NCBI GenBank assembly: GCA_033850885.1
Contig: JAWWPG010000016.1
Location: 98,651 to 162,650, forward strand
DNA from: JAWWPG01 sp033850885
GTDB taxonomy: Bacteria > Actinomycetota > Actinomycetes > Propionibacteriales > Nocardioidaceae
Direction of reading: 5' to 3'
Length of the DNA: 64,000 bases
The notes under the pieces are model-generated. The model was not told the DNA's origin. It worked only from the letters and a program-made list of their open reading frames with translations, and did no database searches. Of this stretch, positions 33,497 through 42,679 are shown one piece after another. The position numbers and the translations under genes are program-made. Numbering within the stretch: position 1 is the stretch's first letter; every line of letters starts with the position of its first letter.

Positions 33497-33552
33497 ACGG
33501 GGTTGACCGCTTTGTGTGCTTTAACCGACGTGGTCACGAGGAACAGGTCCCG

Positions 33553-33996
33553 TCAGAGCTCGGTGGTCGTCCCGCCGGCGGCCGCGATCTTGTCCTTCGC
33601 GCTCGCCGAGAACGCGTGCGCGCTCACTTGTACGGCGACGCTGATGTCACCACCGCCGAGGACCTTGACCGGGGCGTTGTCGCGGACGGCGCCCTTGGCC
33701 ACCAGGGTCTCGGGCGTGACCTCGCCGCCGTCCGGGTAGAGGGCACTGAGCCGGTCGAGGTTCACGACCTGGTACTCCAACCGGAAGTGGTTCTGGAAGC
33801 CTTTGAGCTTGGGCAGCCGCATGTGCAGCGGCAGCGCGCCGCCCTCCCAACGGGCCGGCACCTGGTACCGGGCCTTGGTGCCCTTGGTGCCGCGCCCTGC
33901 GGTCTTGCCGCGCTTGCCGCCTTGGCCACGGCCCACGCGGACCTTCGCGGTCTTGGCGCCGGGTGCGGGGCGCAGGTGGTGCAGCTTGAGGGTCAT
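33553..33996 (-). CDS. rplO: 50S ribosomal protein L15
   Basis: The protein has 147 residues with the Gly-rich N-terminal signature LRPAPGAKTAKVRVGRGQGG and the later PKLKGFQNHFRLEYQVVNLD. The ATG at 33996 follows AGGAAG and begins one base after the rpmD stop. An upstream TTG (34005) is in frame but would overlap rpmD. It is the last gene of the spc ribosomal block before secY. Confidence 0.96.
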   Translation of the reverse strand: MTLKLHHLRPAPGAKTAKVRVGRGQGGKRGKTAGRGTKGTKARYQVPARWEGGALPLHMRLPKLKGFQNHFRLEYQVVNLDRLSALYPDGGEVTPETLVAKGAVRDNAPVKVLGGGDISVAVQVSAHAFSASAKDKIAAAGGTTTEL

Positions 33997-33997
33997 G

Positions 33998-34180
33998 TCA
34001 GTCAACTTCCTCGACGGCGATGAGATGCGGCACCGTGGCGAGCATGCCGCGGATCTCGGGGCGGTCCTCCTTGACGACGACGTCGCCGATGCGCTTCAGC
34101 CCGAGCGAGCGCAGAGTGTCACGTTGATTCTTATGCCGGCCGATGGACGATCTCACTTGCTTCACCTTGAGCTGTGCCAC
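33998..34180 (-). CDS. rpmD: 50S ribosomal protein L30
   Basis: A 60-residue protein, AQLKVKQVRSSIGRHKNQRD then TLRSLGLKRIGDVVV. The start is GTG at 34180, which overlaps the rpsE stop by one base. The family length and the IGRHKNQRDTLRSLGL signature are both standard. Confidence 0.96.
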   Translation of the reverse strand: MAQLKVKQVRSSIGRHKNQRDTLRSLGLKRIGDVVVKEDRPEIRGMLATVPHLIAVEEVD

Positions 34181-34773
34181 TACTCGCTCACCTCCGCGCG
34201 TGCCCGCAGCAGAGCCGCGGGAGCGACCTGCTCGACGGTGAGCCCGCGCCGGGCGGCGACCGTCTCCGGCTCCACCAGCATCTTCAGGGCGGCCACCGTG
34301 GCGCCCACGATGTTGAGTGCGTTGGAAGAGCCGAGCGACTTGCTCAGCACGTCGCTGATCCCCGCGCACTCGAGGACGGCTCGGACCGGCCCTCCGGCGA
34401 TGACGCCGGTACCCGGTGCGGCCGGTCGCAGCAGCACGACGCCCGCCGACTTCTCGCCCTGGACCGGGTGCGGGATCGTGCCCTGCACCCGTGGCACCCG
34501 AAACATCGACTTCTTCGCCTCTTCGACACCCTTGGCTATGGCCGCGGGGAACTCCTTCGCCTTGCCGTAGCCGACGCCGACCTGGCCGTCGCCGTCGCCG
34601 ACCACAACGAGCGCGGTGAAGCTGAACCGCCGGCCACCCTTCACGACCTTGGCCACCCGGTTGGTGGCCACGACCCGCTCGATGTAGGCGGTCTTCTCGC
34701 CCGCCGTACCGCGGCGGTCGTCCCGTCCTCGGCGGTCGGAGCCCGACCCGGTGCGGCGCTGAGGTCCGCTCAT
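34180..34773 (-). CDS. rpsE: 30S ribosomal protein S5
   Basis: A 197-residue protein involved in translational accuracy. The double-stranded RNA-binding domain starts IERVVATNRVAKVVKGGRRF, with FTALVVVGDGDGQVGVGYGK after it. The C-terminal domain has RPAAPGTGVIAGGPVRAVLE. The N-terminal 25 residues are a basic Arg/Gly-rich extension. It lies 85 bases after rplR and overlaps rpmD by one base. Confidence 0.97.
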   Translation of the reverse strand: MSGPQRRTGSGSDRRGRDDRRGTAGEKTAYIERVVATNRVAKVVKGGRRFSFTALVVVGDGDGQVGVGYGKAKEFPAAIAKGVEEAKKSMFRVPRVQGTIPHPVQGEKSAGVVLLRPAAPGTGVIAGGPVRAVLECAGISDVLSKSLGSSNALNIVGATVAALKMLVEPETVAARRGLTVEQVAPAALLRARAEVSE

Positions 34774-34858
34774 GCCGACTTCCCTTCTCTCACGTACGTC
34801 GTCGACCCGCTCTGGTCTGCCGGTGTCGGCCAGACCGCGGTCGTCTTGGAAGCTGTCA

Positions 34859-35242
34859 TCAGAACGTCAGCCCACCCTCGCGGGCGCCGTCGGCAAGAGC
34901 CGCAACGCGCCCGTGGTACTTGTTGCCTGCGCGGTCGAAGACGACGGACTCCACGCCGGCCTCCTTGGCCCGGACCGCCACCAGCTCGCCGAGCCGGCGT
35001 GCCTTCGCGGTTTTGTCGCCGGCGAAGGACCGCAGATCGGCCTCCATGGTGCTCGCCGAAGCGAGCGTGCTGCCCTGGATGTCGTCGACCAGCTGGACGA
35101 AGAGGTGCCGGGTGGATCGCGTCACGACGAGGCGGGGTCGTTCGACGGAGCCGCGGATCTTCTTGCGGCCGCGGACCTGGCGACGCGAGCGCGCCGCCGT
35201 CTTCGCCGACACGTGCTTGGCGGGCCTCAGTGCGATAGCCAT
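34859..35242 (-). CDS. rplR: 50S ribosomal protein L18
   Basis: A 127-residue 5S rRNA-binding protein. RPRLVVTRSTRHLFVQLVDD and the C-terminal VVFDRAGNKYHGRVAALADG match the family. The ATG at 35242 shares its first base with the end of rplF. Confidence 0.97.
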   Translation of the reverse strand: MAIALRPAKHVSAKTAARSRRQVRGRKKIRGSVERPRLVVTRSTRHLFVQLVDDIQGSTLASASTMEADLRSFAGDKTAKARRLGELVAVRAKEAGVESVVFDRAGNKYHGRVAALADGAREGGLTF

Positions 35243-35784
35243 TACTTCCCAGCCTTTCCGACCTTGCGGCGGATCTGCTCACCGGCGTACCGGATCCCTT
35301 TGCCCTTGTACGGCTCGGGCTTGCGCAGCTTGCGGATGTTCGCGGCAACCTCGCCGACGGCCTGCTTGTCGATGCCGTAGACGGTGAACCGGGTGGGGCC
35401 CTCCACGGTGAACGTGACGCCTTCGGGGGCGTCGAACGTGATCTGGTGGCTGTAGCCGAGGGAGAACTCGAGCGTCGTCGGGCTCTTCGGCACCACGCGG
35501 TAGCCGACGCCGTAGATCTCGAGCTTCTTCTGGTAGCCGTCGGTCACCCCCGTCACCATGTTGGCGATCAACGTCCGGGACAGGCCGTGGAGCGACCTGC
35601 TGGCGCGCTCGTCGTCAGGCCGCTGCACGGAGACGGTGCCGTCGTCTGCCCGGCCGACCGAGATCGGCTCCCGGACGACATGCGCGAGGGTGCCCCGCGG
35701 GCCCTTCACGGTGACGTGCTGGCCATCGATGGCGACGTCGACACCCGACGGGACCGGGATCGGAAGCTTGCCGATACGCGACAT
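35242..35784 (-). CDS. rplF: 50S ribosomal protein L6
   Basis: The protein has 180 residues and begins SRIGKLPIPVPSGVDVAIDG. The C-terminal repeat carries the conserved PEPYKGKGIRYAGEQIRRKV near the end. It lies at the base of the L7/L12 stalk near the factor-binding centre. It follows rpsH by 24 bases. Confidence 0.97.
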   Translation of the reverse strand: MSRIGKLPIPVPSGVDVAIDGQHVTVKGPRGTLAHVVREPISVGRADDGTVSVQRPDDERASRSLHGLSRTLIANMVTGVTDGYQKKLEIYGVGYRVVPKSPTTLEFSLGYSHQITFDAPEGVTFTVEGPTRFTVYGIDKQAVGEVAANIRKLRKPEPYKGKGIRYAGEQIRRKVGKAGK

Positions 35785-35808
35785 GATGAGATCTCCTTCC
35801 GTTTCCGG

Positions 35809-36216
35809 CTACCAGACGTAGGCGAGGACTTCTCCGCCTACGCCCTTCTGCTTGGCCTGACGATCCGTGAGCAGGCCCGTCGACGTCGAGATGATCGCGA
35901 CGCCGAGACCGCCCAGCACCTTCGGGAGCCCCGTCGCCTTCGCGTACACCCGCAGGCCCGGCTTGCTGATACGGCGTACGCCGGCGATTGAGCGCTCCCG
36001 GTGGGGACCGTACTTGAGGTCGAGCACCAGCGTCCTGCCGACGGCGCCCTCGGCGGGTTCGTCGACCTTCCACGCGCCGATGTAGCCCTCCTGCTGGAGG
36101 ATCTCGGCGACGCCGACCTTCAGCTTGCTCGAGGGCATGCTGACGGTGTCGTGGTACGCCTGGTTGGCGTTGCGCAGACGGGTGAGCATGTCCGCGATCG
36201 GGTCAGTCATGGTCAT
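35809..36216 (-). CDS. rpsH: 30S ribosomal protein S8
   Basis: The protein has 135 residues and begins MTMTDPIADMLTRLRNANQA, the standard S8 start. It ends with the RNA-binding STSTGLLTDRQAKQKGVGGE. The ATG at 36216 was used; the ATG at 36210 is an equally reasonable start. In other bacteria S8 represses the spc operon by binding its mRNA near rplE; no such target was checked here. Confidence 0.96.
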   Translation of the reverse strand: MTMTDPIADMLTRLRNANQAYHDTVSMPSSKLKVGVAEILQQEGYIGAWKVDEPAEGAVGRTLVLDLKYGPHRERSIAGVRRISKPGLRVYAKATGLPKVLGGLGVAIISTSTGLLTDRQAKQKGVGGEVLAYVW

Positions 36217-36314
36217 GGCCGGGGGCCTCTTTCCAGCCACGGTTTCGTCGTACGAACCTGCGTCGTACGGCGACCTGCGGCCAACGTTGTTCCAAAGGTT
36301 GGTGTCACGTGGTC

Positions 36315-36500
36315 TTACCAGGAGCTCTTTGTGATGCCGGGCAGCTCGCCGCGGTGCGCCATCTCGCGAAGGCAGATGCGGCACAGCCCGAACTTCTGGT
36401 AGACCGATCTCGGCCGGCCGCAGCGCTGGCATCGGGTGTATCCCCGAACCTTGAACTTCGGCTTGCGAGCGGCCTTGACCACCAGCGACGTCTTCGCCAT
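36315..36500 (-). CDS. rpsN: 30S ribosomal protein S14, type Z
   Basis: A 61-residue short S14 with the zinc knuckle CQRC-x(14)-CRIC. It is the housekeeping form in the spc operon of Gram-positive bacteria. The gap of 98 bases to rpsH is among the larger ones in this block, and 13 bases separate it from rplE. Confidence 0.97.
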   Translation of the reverse strand: MAKTSLVVKAARKPKFKVRGYTRCQRCGRPRSVYQKFGLCRICLREMAHRGELPGITKSSW

Positions 36501-36513
36501 CAGCTCTCCTCCA

Positions 36514-37137
36514 TCAGTTGTCCTTGAAGGGGAAGCCGAGGTGCTTGAGCAGCGAACGGCCCTCCTCGTCGGTGTTCGCCGTCGTCACGAGCGTGATGTC
36601 CATGCCCCGCTGACGGTCCACCTTGTCCTGGTCGATCTCGTGGAACATGACCTGCTCGGTCAGGCCGAACGTGTAGTTGCCCTTGCCGTCGAACTGCCGT
36701 GGAGACAGGCCGCGGAAGTCCCGGATCCGGGGCAGCGCCAGCGTCAGCAGCCGGTCGAGGAACTCCCACATCCGGTCGCCCCGCAGCGTCACGTGGGCAC
36801 CGATCGGCATCCCCTCGCGCAGCTTGAACTGGGCGATCGACTTGCGGGCCTTGGTGACCTGCGGCTTCTGGCCGGTGATCGTTGCCAGGTCCCTGACAGC
36901 ACCCTCGATCAGCTTCGAGTCACGAGCCGCCTCGCCGACCCCCATGTTGACGACGATCTTGGTCAGCCCGGGGACTTGCATGACGTTCGCGTAGTCGAAC
37001 TCCTGCCGCAGCGCCGGCATGATCTCCTCGCGGTACCGCGTGCGGAAACGTGGCTGGCTGCCCTCGCCCTGGGCGTCGCGCTGGGTCTTCAGATTCTCGC
37101 GCTCCGTTGCCAGACTGGCATCACTCTGGGTGGTCAT
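36514..37137 (-). CDS. rplE: 50S ribosomal protein L5
   Basis: A 207-residue 5S rRNA-binding protein. Residues 1-30 are an extra N-terminal stretch; the L5 core begins RYREEIMPALRQEFDYANVM and includes VNMGVGEAARDSKLIEGAV and RGMDITLVTTANTDEEGRSL. Its ATG overlaps the rplX stop by one base. Confidence 0.97.
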   Translation of the reverse strand: MTTQSDASLATERENLKTQRDAQGEGSQPRFRTRYREEIMPALRQEFDYANVMQVPGLTKIVVNMGVGEAARDSKLIEGAVRDLATITGQKPQVTKARKSIAQFKLREGMPIGAHVTLRGDRMWEFLDRLLTLALPRIRDFRGLSPRQFDGKGNYTFGLTEQVMFHEIDQDKVDRQRGMDITLVTTANTDEEGRSLLKHLGFPFKDN

Positions 37138-37511
37138 CAGATCTCCTCGCCGTTCCGGCTGGCGATGCGCACGTTGCGCTGCTTCTTGTACGTCGTGCCG
37201 TCCGGACGCGTGTTGGTGGACTCGACCCGCTTGGAGCTGACCCTGGTCGGGACCTTCTTCCCGTCGACCTCGGTCAGCAGCATCACGTTCGACGCGTCGA
37301 TGGGTGCCTCCTGCGTGATGATGCCGCCGGTGACGCCGCTTCGACCTCCCGCGTTCACGAGCTTCGTGTGCCGCTTCACGCGGTTGATGCCTTCGACAAG
37401 GACCTTGCGACGGTCCGTGAGCACCGCCATCACCTTGCCCTCGGCTCCCTTGTCCTTGCCGGCGATGACGCGTACGACGTCGCCTTTCTTAATCGCTACG
37501 TGCCGCGTCAT
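37137..37511 (-). CDS. rplX: 50S ribosomal protein L24
   Basis: A 124-residue assembly-initiator protein. The KOW motif is KKGDVVRVIAGKDKGAEGKV near the N-terminus, followed by VLVEGINRVKRHTK. It lies two bases after the rplN stop and overlaps rplE by one base. Confidence 0.97.
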   Translation of the reverse strand: MTRHVAIKKGDVVRVIAGKDKGAEGKVMAVLTDRRKVLVEGINRVKRHTKLVNAGGRSGVTGGIITQEAPIDASNVMLLTEVDGKKVPTRVSSKRVESTNTRPDGTTYKKQRNVRIASRNGEEI

Positions 37512-37513
37512 GT

Positions 37514-37885
37514 CTACAAAACCTCCGGTGCGAGCGAGATGATCTTCATGAACCTCTTCTCCCGCAGCTCCCGGCCCACCGGGCCGAAGATGCGGGTGCC
37601 GCGTGGCTCGCCGTCAGGCCTGAGGATCACCGCGGCGTTCTCGTCGAAACGGATGTAGGAGCCGTCGGCACGTCGGCGCTCCTTGACGGTGCGCACGATG
37701 ACGGCCTTCACCACGTCGCCCTTCTTGACGGCGCCACCGGGGATCGCGTCCTTGACGGTGGCCACGATCACGTCACCGATGCCCGCGTAGCGACGACCGG
37801 ACCCGCCGAGCACCCGGATGCACAACATCAGCTTGGCACCGGTGTTGTCGGCGACCTTGAGTCGCGACTCCTGCTGGATCACCAC
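37514..37885 (-). CDS. rplN: 50S ribosomal protein L14
   Basis: The protein has 123 residues and begins VIQQESRLKVADNTGAKLML. The conserved YAGIGDVIVATVKDAIPGG and VRTVKERRRADGSYIRFDEN segments are present. It follows rpsQ by 32 bases and opens the spc part of the cluster. Confidence 0.97.
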   Translation of the reverse strand: MVIQQESRLKVADNTGAKLMLCIRVLGGSGRRYAGIGDVIVATVKDAIPGGAVKKGDVVKAVIVRTVKERRRADGSYIRFDENAAVILRPDGEPRGTRIFGPVGRELREKRFMKIISLAPEVL

Positions 37886-37917
37886 ATACTCCTATTGCTT
37901 GCCTTGGCCTGCTGAGC

Positions 37918-38196
37918 TCATTTGGCCTTCTCGACGACCTCGACGATTCGCCAGCGCTTGCTCGCCGACATCGGCCTCGTCTCCATGATGAGGACGCGGT
38001 CGCCGATGCCGCACTGGTTCTGCTCGTCATGGGCCTTGAGCTTGCTGGTGCGTCGAAGGACCTTGCCGTAGAGCGGGTGCTTCACGCGGTCCTCAACGGA
38101 GACCACGACGGTCTTGTCCATCTTGTCACTGACGACCAAGCCCTCACGGGTCTTGCGGCTGTTCCTCGTCTTCTGCTCCACGCTTCCCTCACTCAT
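37918..38196 (-). CDS. rpsQ: 30S ribosomal protein S17
   Basis: A 92-residue OB-fold primary 16S-binding protein: GLVVSDKMDKTVVVSVEDRV and GDRVLIMETRPMSASKRWRI. An N-terminal stretch of about 18 residues precedes the core. The ATG overlaps the rpmC stop by four bases (ATGA type). Confidence 0.96.
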   Translation of the reverse strand: MSEGSVEQKTRNSRKTREGLVVSDKMDKTVVVSVEDRVKHPLYGKVLRRTSKLKAHDEQNQCGIGDRVLIMETRPMSASKRWRIVEVVEKAK

Positions 38197-38435
38197 GCGT
38201 CGACCTCGTCGTCCGCGCTCAGCTGGCTCGTGATGCCGAGCTCCCGCTCACGCAACACCGTGTAGATCCGGGCGATGTCACGCCGTACGGCGCGCAGCCG
38301 GCCATGTGACTCGAGCTGGCCGGTCGCGGCCTGGAACCGGAGGTTGAACAGCTCCTCCTTCGACTCGCGGAGCTTCTCCTCGAGCAGCTCCTCGTCGAGG
38401 TGGCGCAGCTCGTTGGCTGACGTCGTCGTACTCAT
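38193..38435 (-). CDS. rpmC: 50S ribosomal protein L29
   Basis: An 80-residue two-helix protein near the exit tunnel. Signature: EEKLRESKEELFNLRFQAAT and RAVRRDIARIYTVLRERELG. Its ATG overlaps the rplP stop by one base and its stop overlaps rpsQ. Confidence 0.96.
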   Translation of the reverse strand: MSTTTSANELRHLDEELLEEKLRESKEELFNLRFQAATGQLESHGRLRAVRRDIARIYTVLRERELGITSQLSADDEVDA

Positions 38436-38854
38436 CAGAACTCACCCGGCTCACGCTTGATGAAACGCGCCTTCATCGGCAGCTTGTGCATCGCCCGGCG
38501 TAGCGCCTCGCGAGCGACGTCCTCGGTCACCCCGGACAGCTCGAACAGCACCCGGCCCGGCTTGACGTTGGCGATCCACCACTCGGGCGAACCCTTGCCC
38601 GAGCCCATCCGGGTCTCTGCTGGCTTCTTGGTCAGCGGACGGTCGGGATAGATGTTGATCCAGACCTTGCCGCCACGCTTGATGTGACGGGTCATCGCGA
38701 TACGCGCCGACTCGATCTGTCGGTTGGTCACGTAGGCGGACTCGAGCGCCTGGATCCCGAAGTCGCCGAAGGCCAGCTTGGTGCCGCCCTTGGCCATCCC
38801 TCGGCGAGTGGGGTGGTGCTGCTTGCGGTGCTTGACCCTGCGGGGGATCAGCAT
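38435..38854 (-). CDS. rplP: 50S ribosomal protein L16
   Basis: The protein has 139 residues and begins LIPRRVKHRKQHHPTRRGMA. The loop PLTKKPAETRMGSGKGSPEW that reaches the A site is intact. It begins two bases after the rpsC stop. Confidence 0.97.
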   Translation of the reverse strand: MLIPRRVKHRKQHHPTRRGMAKGGTKLAFGDFGIQALESAYVTNRQIESARIAMTRHIKRGGKVWINIYPDRPLTKKPAETRMGSGKGSPEWWIANVKPGRVLFELSGVTEDVAREALRRAMHKLPMKARFIKREPGEF

Positions 38855-38856
38855 GC

Positions 38857-39744
38857 TCAGCTCTCCTCTCCGGTGGCGGTCGGCGCACTCGACGGCGGGG
38901 CGCTCGACGGCTCGGCTGCCGATGAAACGGCGGCCGGCTCAGCCGGGGCGGCCGACGCTGCGGCGGTGACCGCCGCGGCGGGCTCGGAGCCGGCGTCGCG
39001 GCGAGGAGCGTCGCTTCGAGGAGCGTCGCCGCGCGGTGAGTCGGTACGGCGCCGCGTCGGGCGGGCCCGGTTACCGGCCTGGGCGAGAACTGCCGCCTGG
39101 GCCTCACGCTCGGCCCGGGTGCCGGCGACCTCACCCTTGTAGATCCAGACCTTGACGCCGATCCGGCCGAACGTGGTCTTCGCCTCGTAGAAGCCGTAGT
39201 CGATGTCGGCGCGGAGCGTGTGCAGCGGCACCCGGCCCTCGCGGTAGAAGTCGGAGCGCGACATCTCGGCGCCACCGAGCCGACCGGAGCACTGGATCCG
39301 GATGCCCTTGGCCCCGGAGCGCATGGACGTCTGGATGGCCTTGCGCATGGCGCGTCGGTAGGCGACGCGGCTCGACAGCTGCTCTGCAACACCCTGGGCG
39401 ACAAGCTGGGCGTCGACCTCCGGGTTGAGGACCTCCCGGATGTTGAGCTTCACCTGCTTGCCGGTGAGCGTCTCGAGGTTCTCGCGGATCCGGTCCGCCT
39501 CGGCGCCGCGGCGACCGATCACGATGCCCGGCCGCGCGGTGTGGATGGTCACCGACACCCGGTCCCGGGTGCGCTCGATCTCCACGCGGCTGATCCCGGC
39601 GCGGTCCATGCCCTTGGTGAGCAGCTTGCGGATGGCGACGTCCTCGCCGACGTACGACTTGTAGAGCTTGTCGGCGAACCAGCGGCTCTTGTGGTCCGTG
39701 GTGATGCCGAGGCGGAAGCCGTACGGATTGACCTTCTGGCCCAT
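38857..39744 (-). CDS. rpsC: 30S ribosomal protein S3 with Ala/Pro-rich tail
   Basis: Of 295 residues, the first 215 or so are standard S3: the start GQKVNPYGFRLGITTDHKSR, the KH-type segment VSVTIHTARPGIVIGRRGAE and VWIYKGEV. The last 75 residues form a basic RRRTDSPRGDAPRSDAPRRD stretch followed by an Ala/Pro/Ser-rich tail. Similar but shorter tails are known in actinobacterial S3. It overlaps rplV by one base. Confidence 0.96.
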   Translation of the reverse strand: MGQKVNPYGFRLGITTDHKSRWFADKLYKSYVGEDVAIRKLLTKGMDRAGISRVEIERTRDRVSVTIHTARPGIVIGRRGAEADRIRENLETLTGKQVKLNIREVLNPEVDAQLVAQGVAEQLSSRVAYRRAMRKAIQTSMRSGAKGIRIQCSGRLGGAEMSRSDFYREGRVPLHTLRADIDYGFYEAKTTFGRIGVKVWIYKGEVAGTRAEREAQAAVLAQAGNRARPTRRRTDSPRGDAPRSDAPRRDAGSEPAAAVTAAASAAPAEPAAVSSAAEPSSAPPSSAPTATGEES

Positions 39745-40166
39745 TAGCGCGTCCCTCCTGTGGTTCCCGCGACGTCCGCGGGCTGAACGACGAGCGTGAT
39801 GTGGCTGGTGCGCTTGAGGATTCTCGACGCGCGACCCTGGGCGCGCGGCCGGAAACGCTTCAGCGTCGGTCCTTCATCGACCATCGCCTTCGTGACCACG
39901 AGCGTGCCGCGCTCGAGGCCCTCGGTCGTCGTGGCGTTCGCCACCGCGCTTTCGAGCACCTTGAAGACAGGCTCGCTCGCCGCCTGAGGCGCGAACTTCA
40001 GGGTTGCCAGGGCGTCGTCGACCTTCGCGCCCCGCACCATGTCAACGACACGCCGCGCCTTCATCGGCGTCACGCGCACGAAGCGGGCGACGGCGAAGGC
40101 GCCTTCCTCGTCGCCGAGCAGCACGTCGCGGCGCGTACTCACGCGAATGCGATCAATATGCGGCAT
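39744..40166 (-). CDS. rplV: 50S ribosomal protein L22
   Basis: A 140-residue protein lining the exit tunnel. Signature: RFVRVTPMKARRVVDMVRGA and the beta-hairpin region LKRFRPRAQGRASRILKRTS. The first 25 residues extend beyond the usual start. The gap to rpsS is 31 bases. Confidence 0.96.
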   Translation of the reverse strand: MPHIDRIRVSTRRDVLLGDEEGAFAVARFVRVTPMKARRVVDMVRGAKVDDALATLKFAPQAASEPVFKVLESAVANATTTEGLERGTLVVTKAMVDEGPTLKRFRPRAQGRASRILKRTSHITLVVQPADVAGTTGGTR

Positions 40167-40197
40167 GGTCAGTCACTTCTCTCGTCAACCGGCCGCC

Positions 40198-40479
40198 TCA
40201 GCGGCGGCGGCTCTTTCGGTCGTCCTTCTCGTGTCCACGGAACGTGCGCGTGGGGGCGAACTCGCCCAGCTTGTGGCCGACCATCGAGTCGGTCACGAAC
40301 ACCGGGACGTGCTTGTGTCCGTCGTGCACCGCGATCGTGTGGCCGATCATGTCCGGCACGATCATCGATCGCCGCGACCAGGTCTTGATCACGTTCTTGG
40401 TGCCGGCCTCGTTCTGCACGTCCACCTTCTTCTGCAGGTGATCGTCGACGAACGGGCCCTTCTTGAGGCTTCGTGGCAT
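40198..40479 (-). CDS. rpsS: 30S ribosomal protein S19
   Basis: The protein has 93 residues and begins PRSLKKGPFVDDHLQKKVDV. The conserved WSRRSMIVPDMIGHTIAVHD and GHKLGEFAPTRTFRGH segments are intact. It lies 18 bases after rplB. Confidence 0.97.
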   Translation of the reverse strand: MPRSLKKGPFVDDHLQKKVDVQNEAGTKNVIKTWSRRSMIVPDMIGHTIAVHDGHKHVPVFVTDSMVGHKLGEFAPTRTFRGHEKDDRKSRRR

Positions 40480-40497
40480 GTCTAGTCAGGTCCTTAC

Positions 40498-41328
<831 letters not shown>

Positions 41329-41357
41329 GTGTTCTCAGTCCTCGTTGCCTTGCCCGG

Positions 41358-41663
41358 TCAGGAGACCGGACCTCCGAAGATGTCGATGCGCTGTCCCTCT
41401 GCGACGCTGACGATCGCCCGCTTCGTGTCGGGACGCGCGCCCCAACCGGTCCGGGTCCGACGGCGCTTGCCGATCCGGTTCAGCGTGTTCACGCTCGTGA
41501 CCTTGACGTTGAAGACCTTCTCGACCGCGATCTTGATCTCTGTCTTGTTGGAGTCTCGGTGCACGAGGAACGTGTACTTGTTCTGGTCCAGCAGCGAGTA
41601 GGACTTCTCGCTCACCACCGGGGCGATGAGCACGTCGCGATGGTCCTTGTACAAGTTGCTCAT
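41358..41663 (-). CDS. rplW: 50S ribosomal protein L23
   Basis: A 101-residue exit-tunnel protein that docks trigger factor and SRP. Signature: DVLIAPVVSEKSYSLLDQNK and VNTLNRIGKRRRTRTGWGAR. The ATG at 41663 overlaps the rplD stop in ATGA. An upstream in-frame ATG would lie within rplD and is not used. Confidence 0.97.
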   Translation of the reverse strand: MSNLYKDHRDVLIAPVVSEKSYSLLDQNKYTFLVHRDSNKTEIKIAVEKVFNVKVTSVNTLNRIGKRRRTRTGWGARPDTKRAIVSVAEGQRIDIFGGPVS

Positions 41664-42679
41664 TTGTCGCCCCCGTCCTCGGACTCGGCCTCGTTGGCCT
41701 CGATCGAGGCCGGCGACCCGGCCTCCACGAAGCCCGCCTTCTCGGCGGACTCGGCGGAGTCGAACCACACCTCGGCGTCGGTCTGCTCGTACCACTGGCC
41801 CTCCGGCTGGTGGTACTTCATCGAGTTGGTATTGCCCTTGACCGTGAAGCCCTTCGGTGCGTCGCCACTCTCGAGCGGGGCGGCCGAGCCGGCGCCGTAG
41901 GGCGCTGTCGCGTCGGTGGCAGGGGCGTCGGTGGCAGCCGCGTCGTCAGCCACGACGGCGTCGGCCGGACCGTCGGCGGCCTTGGGCTTCGTGGCCGTCT
42001 TGGCCGTCTTGGCCGTCTTGGCCGTCTTCTCCGACGTCAGCGTGACGGCCTCGATTCCGCGGCTGGCGAGGAACGCGTCGTACGCAGCCTTGGTGAAGAT
42101 CACATCGTCGCTCGCGAGGACGTCGTACGTGTTGAGCTGGTCGACGACGAGGACATGGATCCGCGCGACGTTGCGCAGGCTCAGCCGGGTCAGCTCTTCG
42201 CTTCGCTCAACGACGACGAGGGGACGCGGCCGCTCCGTGAGCGCGGCCAGCACACCGACGGCGGTCCTGGTCGAAGGTCGGTCACCGTCGATGAAGCTCT
42301 CCACCACGTGGACGCGCCCGTCGCGGGCCCGGTCCGACAGGGCTCCGCGGAGGGCCGCAGCCTTCATCTTCTTCGGCGTCCGCTGCTCGTAGCCATGGGG
42401 GGTCGGGCCGTGCACGACGCCACCGCCGGTGAACTGGGGTGCGCGGATGGAACCTTGGCGGGCACGGCCGGTGCCCTTCTGGCGGTAAGGCTTGCGGCCA
42501 CCACCGGCCACCTCACCACGGTTCAGCGTGTCGTGGGTGCCCTGGCGAGCCGCCGCCAGCTGGGCGACGACGACCTGGTGCATCAGCGGGATGTTGACCT
42601 GGGCGTCGAAGATCTCGGCGGGCAGGTCGACGCTGCCAGTCGGGTTCCCGGTGGCGTCCACGACGTCGACGGAGCTCAT
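41660..42679 (-). CDS. rplD: 50S ribosomal protein L4 with C-terminal extension domain
   Basis: The protein has 339 residues against the usual 205-220. Residues 1-215 are standard L4, including the tunnel loop GGGRKPYRQKGTGRARQGSI. Residues 216-276 are a low-complexity linker with a (KTA)n run encoded by a 9-base repeat. Residues 277-321 form a compact extra domain with the pattern KGN-x3-MKYH-x-PEGQWY and AEVWFDSAESAEKAGF, which resembles the short 'sunset'-type module found at the ends of some actinobacterial proteins. The match is from memory of the motif. The ATG overlaps rplC by four bases. Confidence 0.93.
   Translation of the reverse strand: MSSVDVVDATGNPTGSVDLPAEIFDAQVNIPLMHQVVVAQLAAARQGTHDTLNRGEVAGGGRKPYRQKGTGRARQGSIRAPQFTGGGVVHGPTPHGYEQRTPKKMKAAALRGALSDRARDGRVHVVESFIDGDRPSTRTAVGVLAALTERPRPLVVVERSEELTRLSLRNVARIHVLVVDQLNTYDVLASDDVIFTKAAYDAFLASRGIEAVTLTSEKTAKTAKTAKTATKPKAADGPADAVVADDAAATDAPATDATAPYGAGSAAPLESGDAPKGFTVKGNTNSMKYHQPEGQWYEQTDAEVWFDSAESAEKAGFVEAGSPASIEANEAESEDGGDK
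41993..42037. repeat. 9-base tandem repeat inside rplD
   Basis: Five perfect or near-perfect copies of GGCCGTCTT encode a Lys-Thr-Ala run in the linker between L4 and its extra domain. The unit length keeps the frame. Confidence 0.85.
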
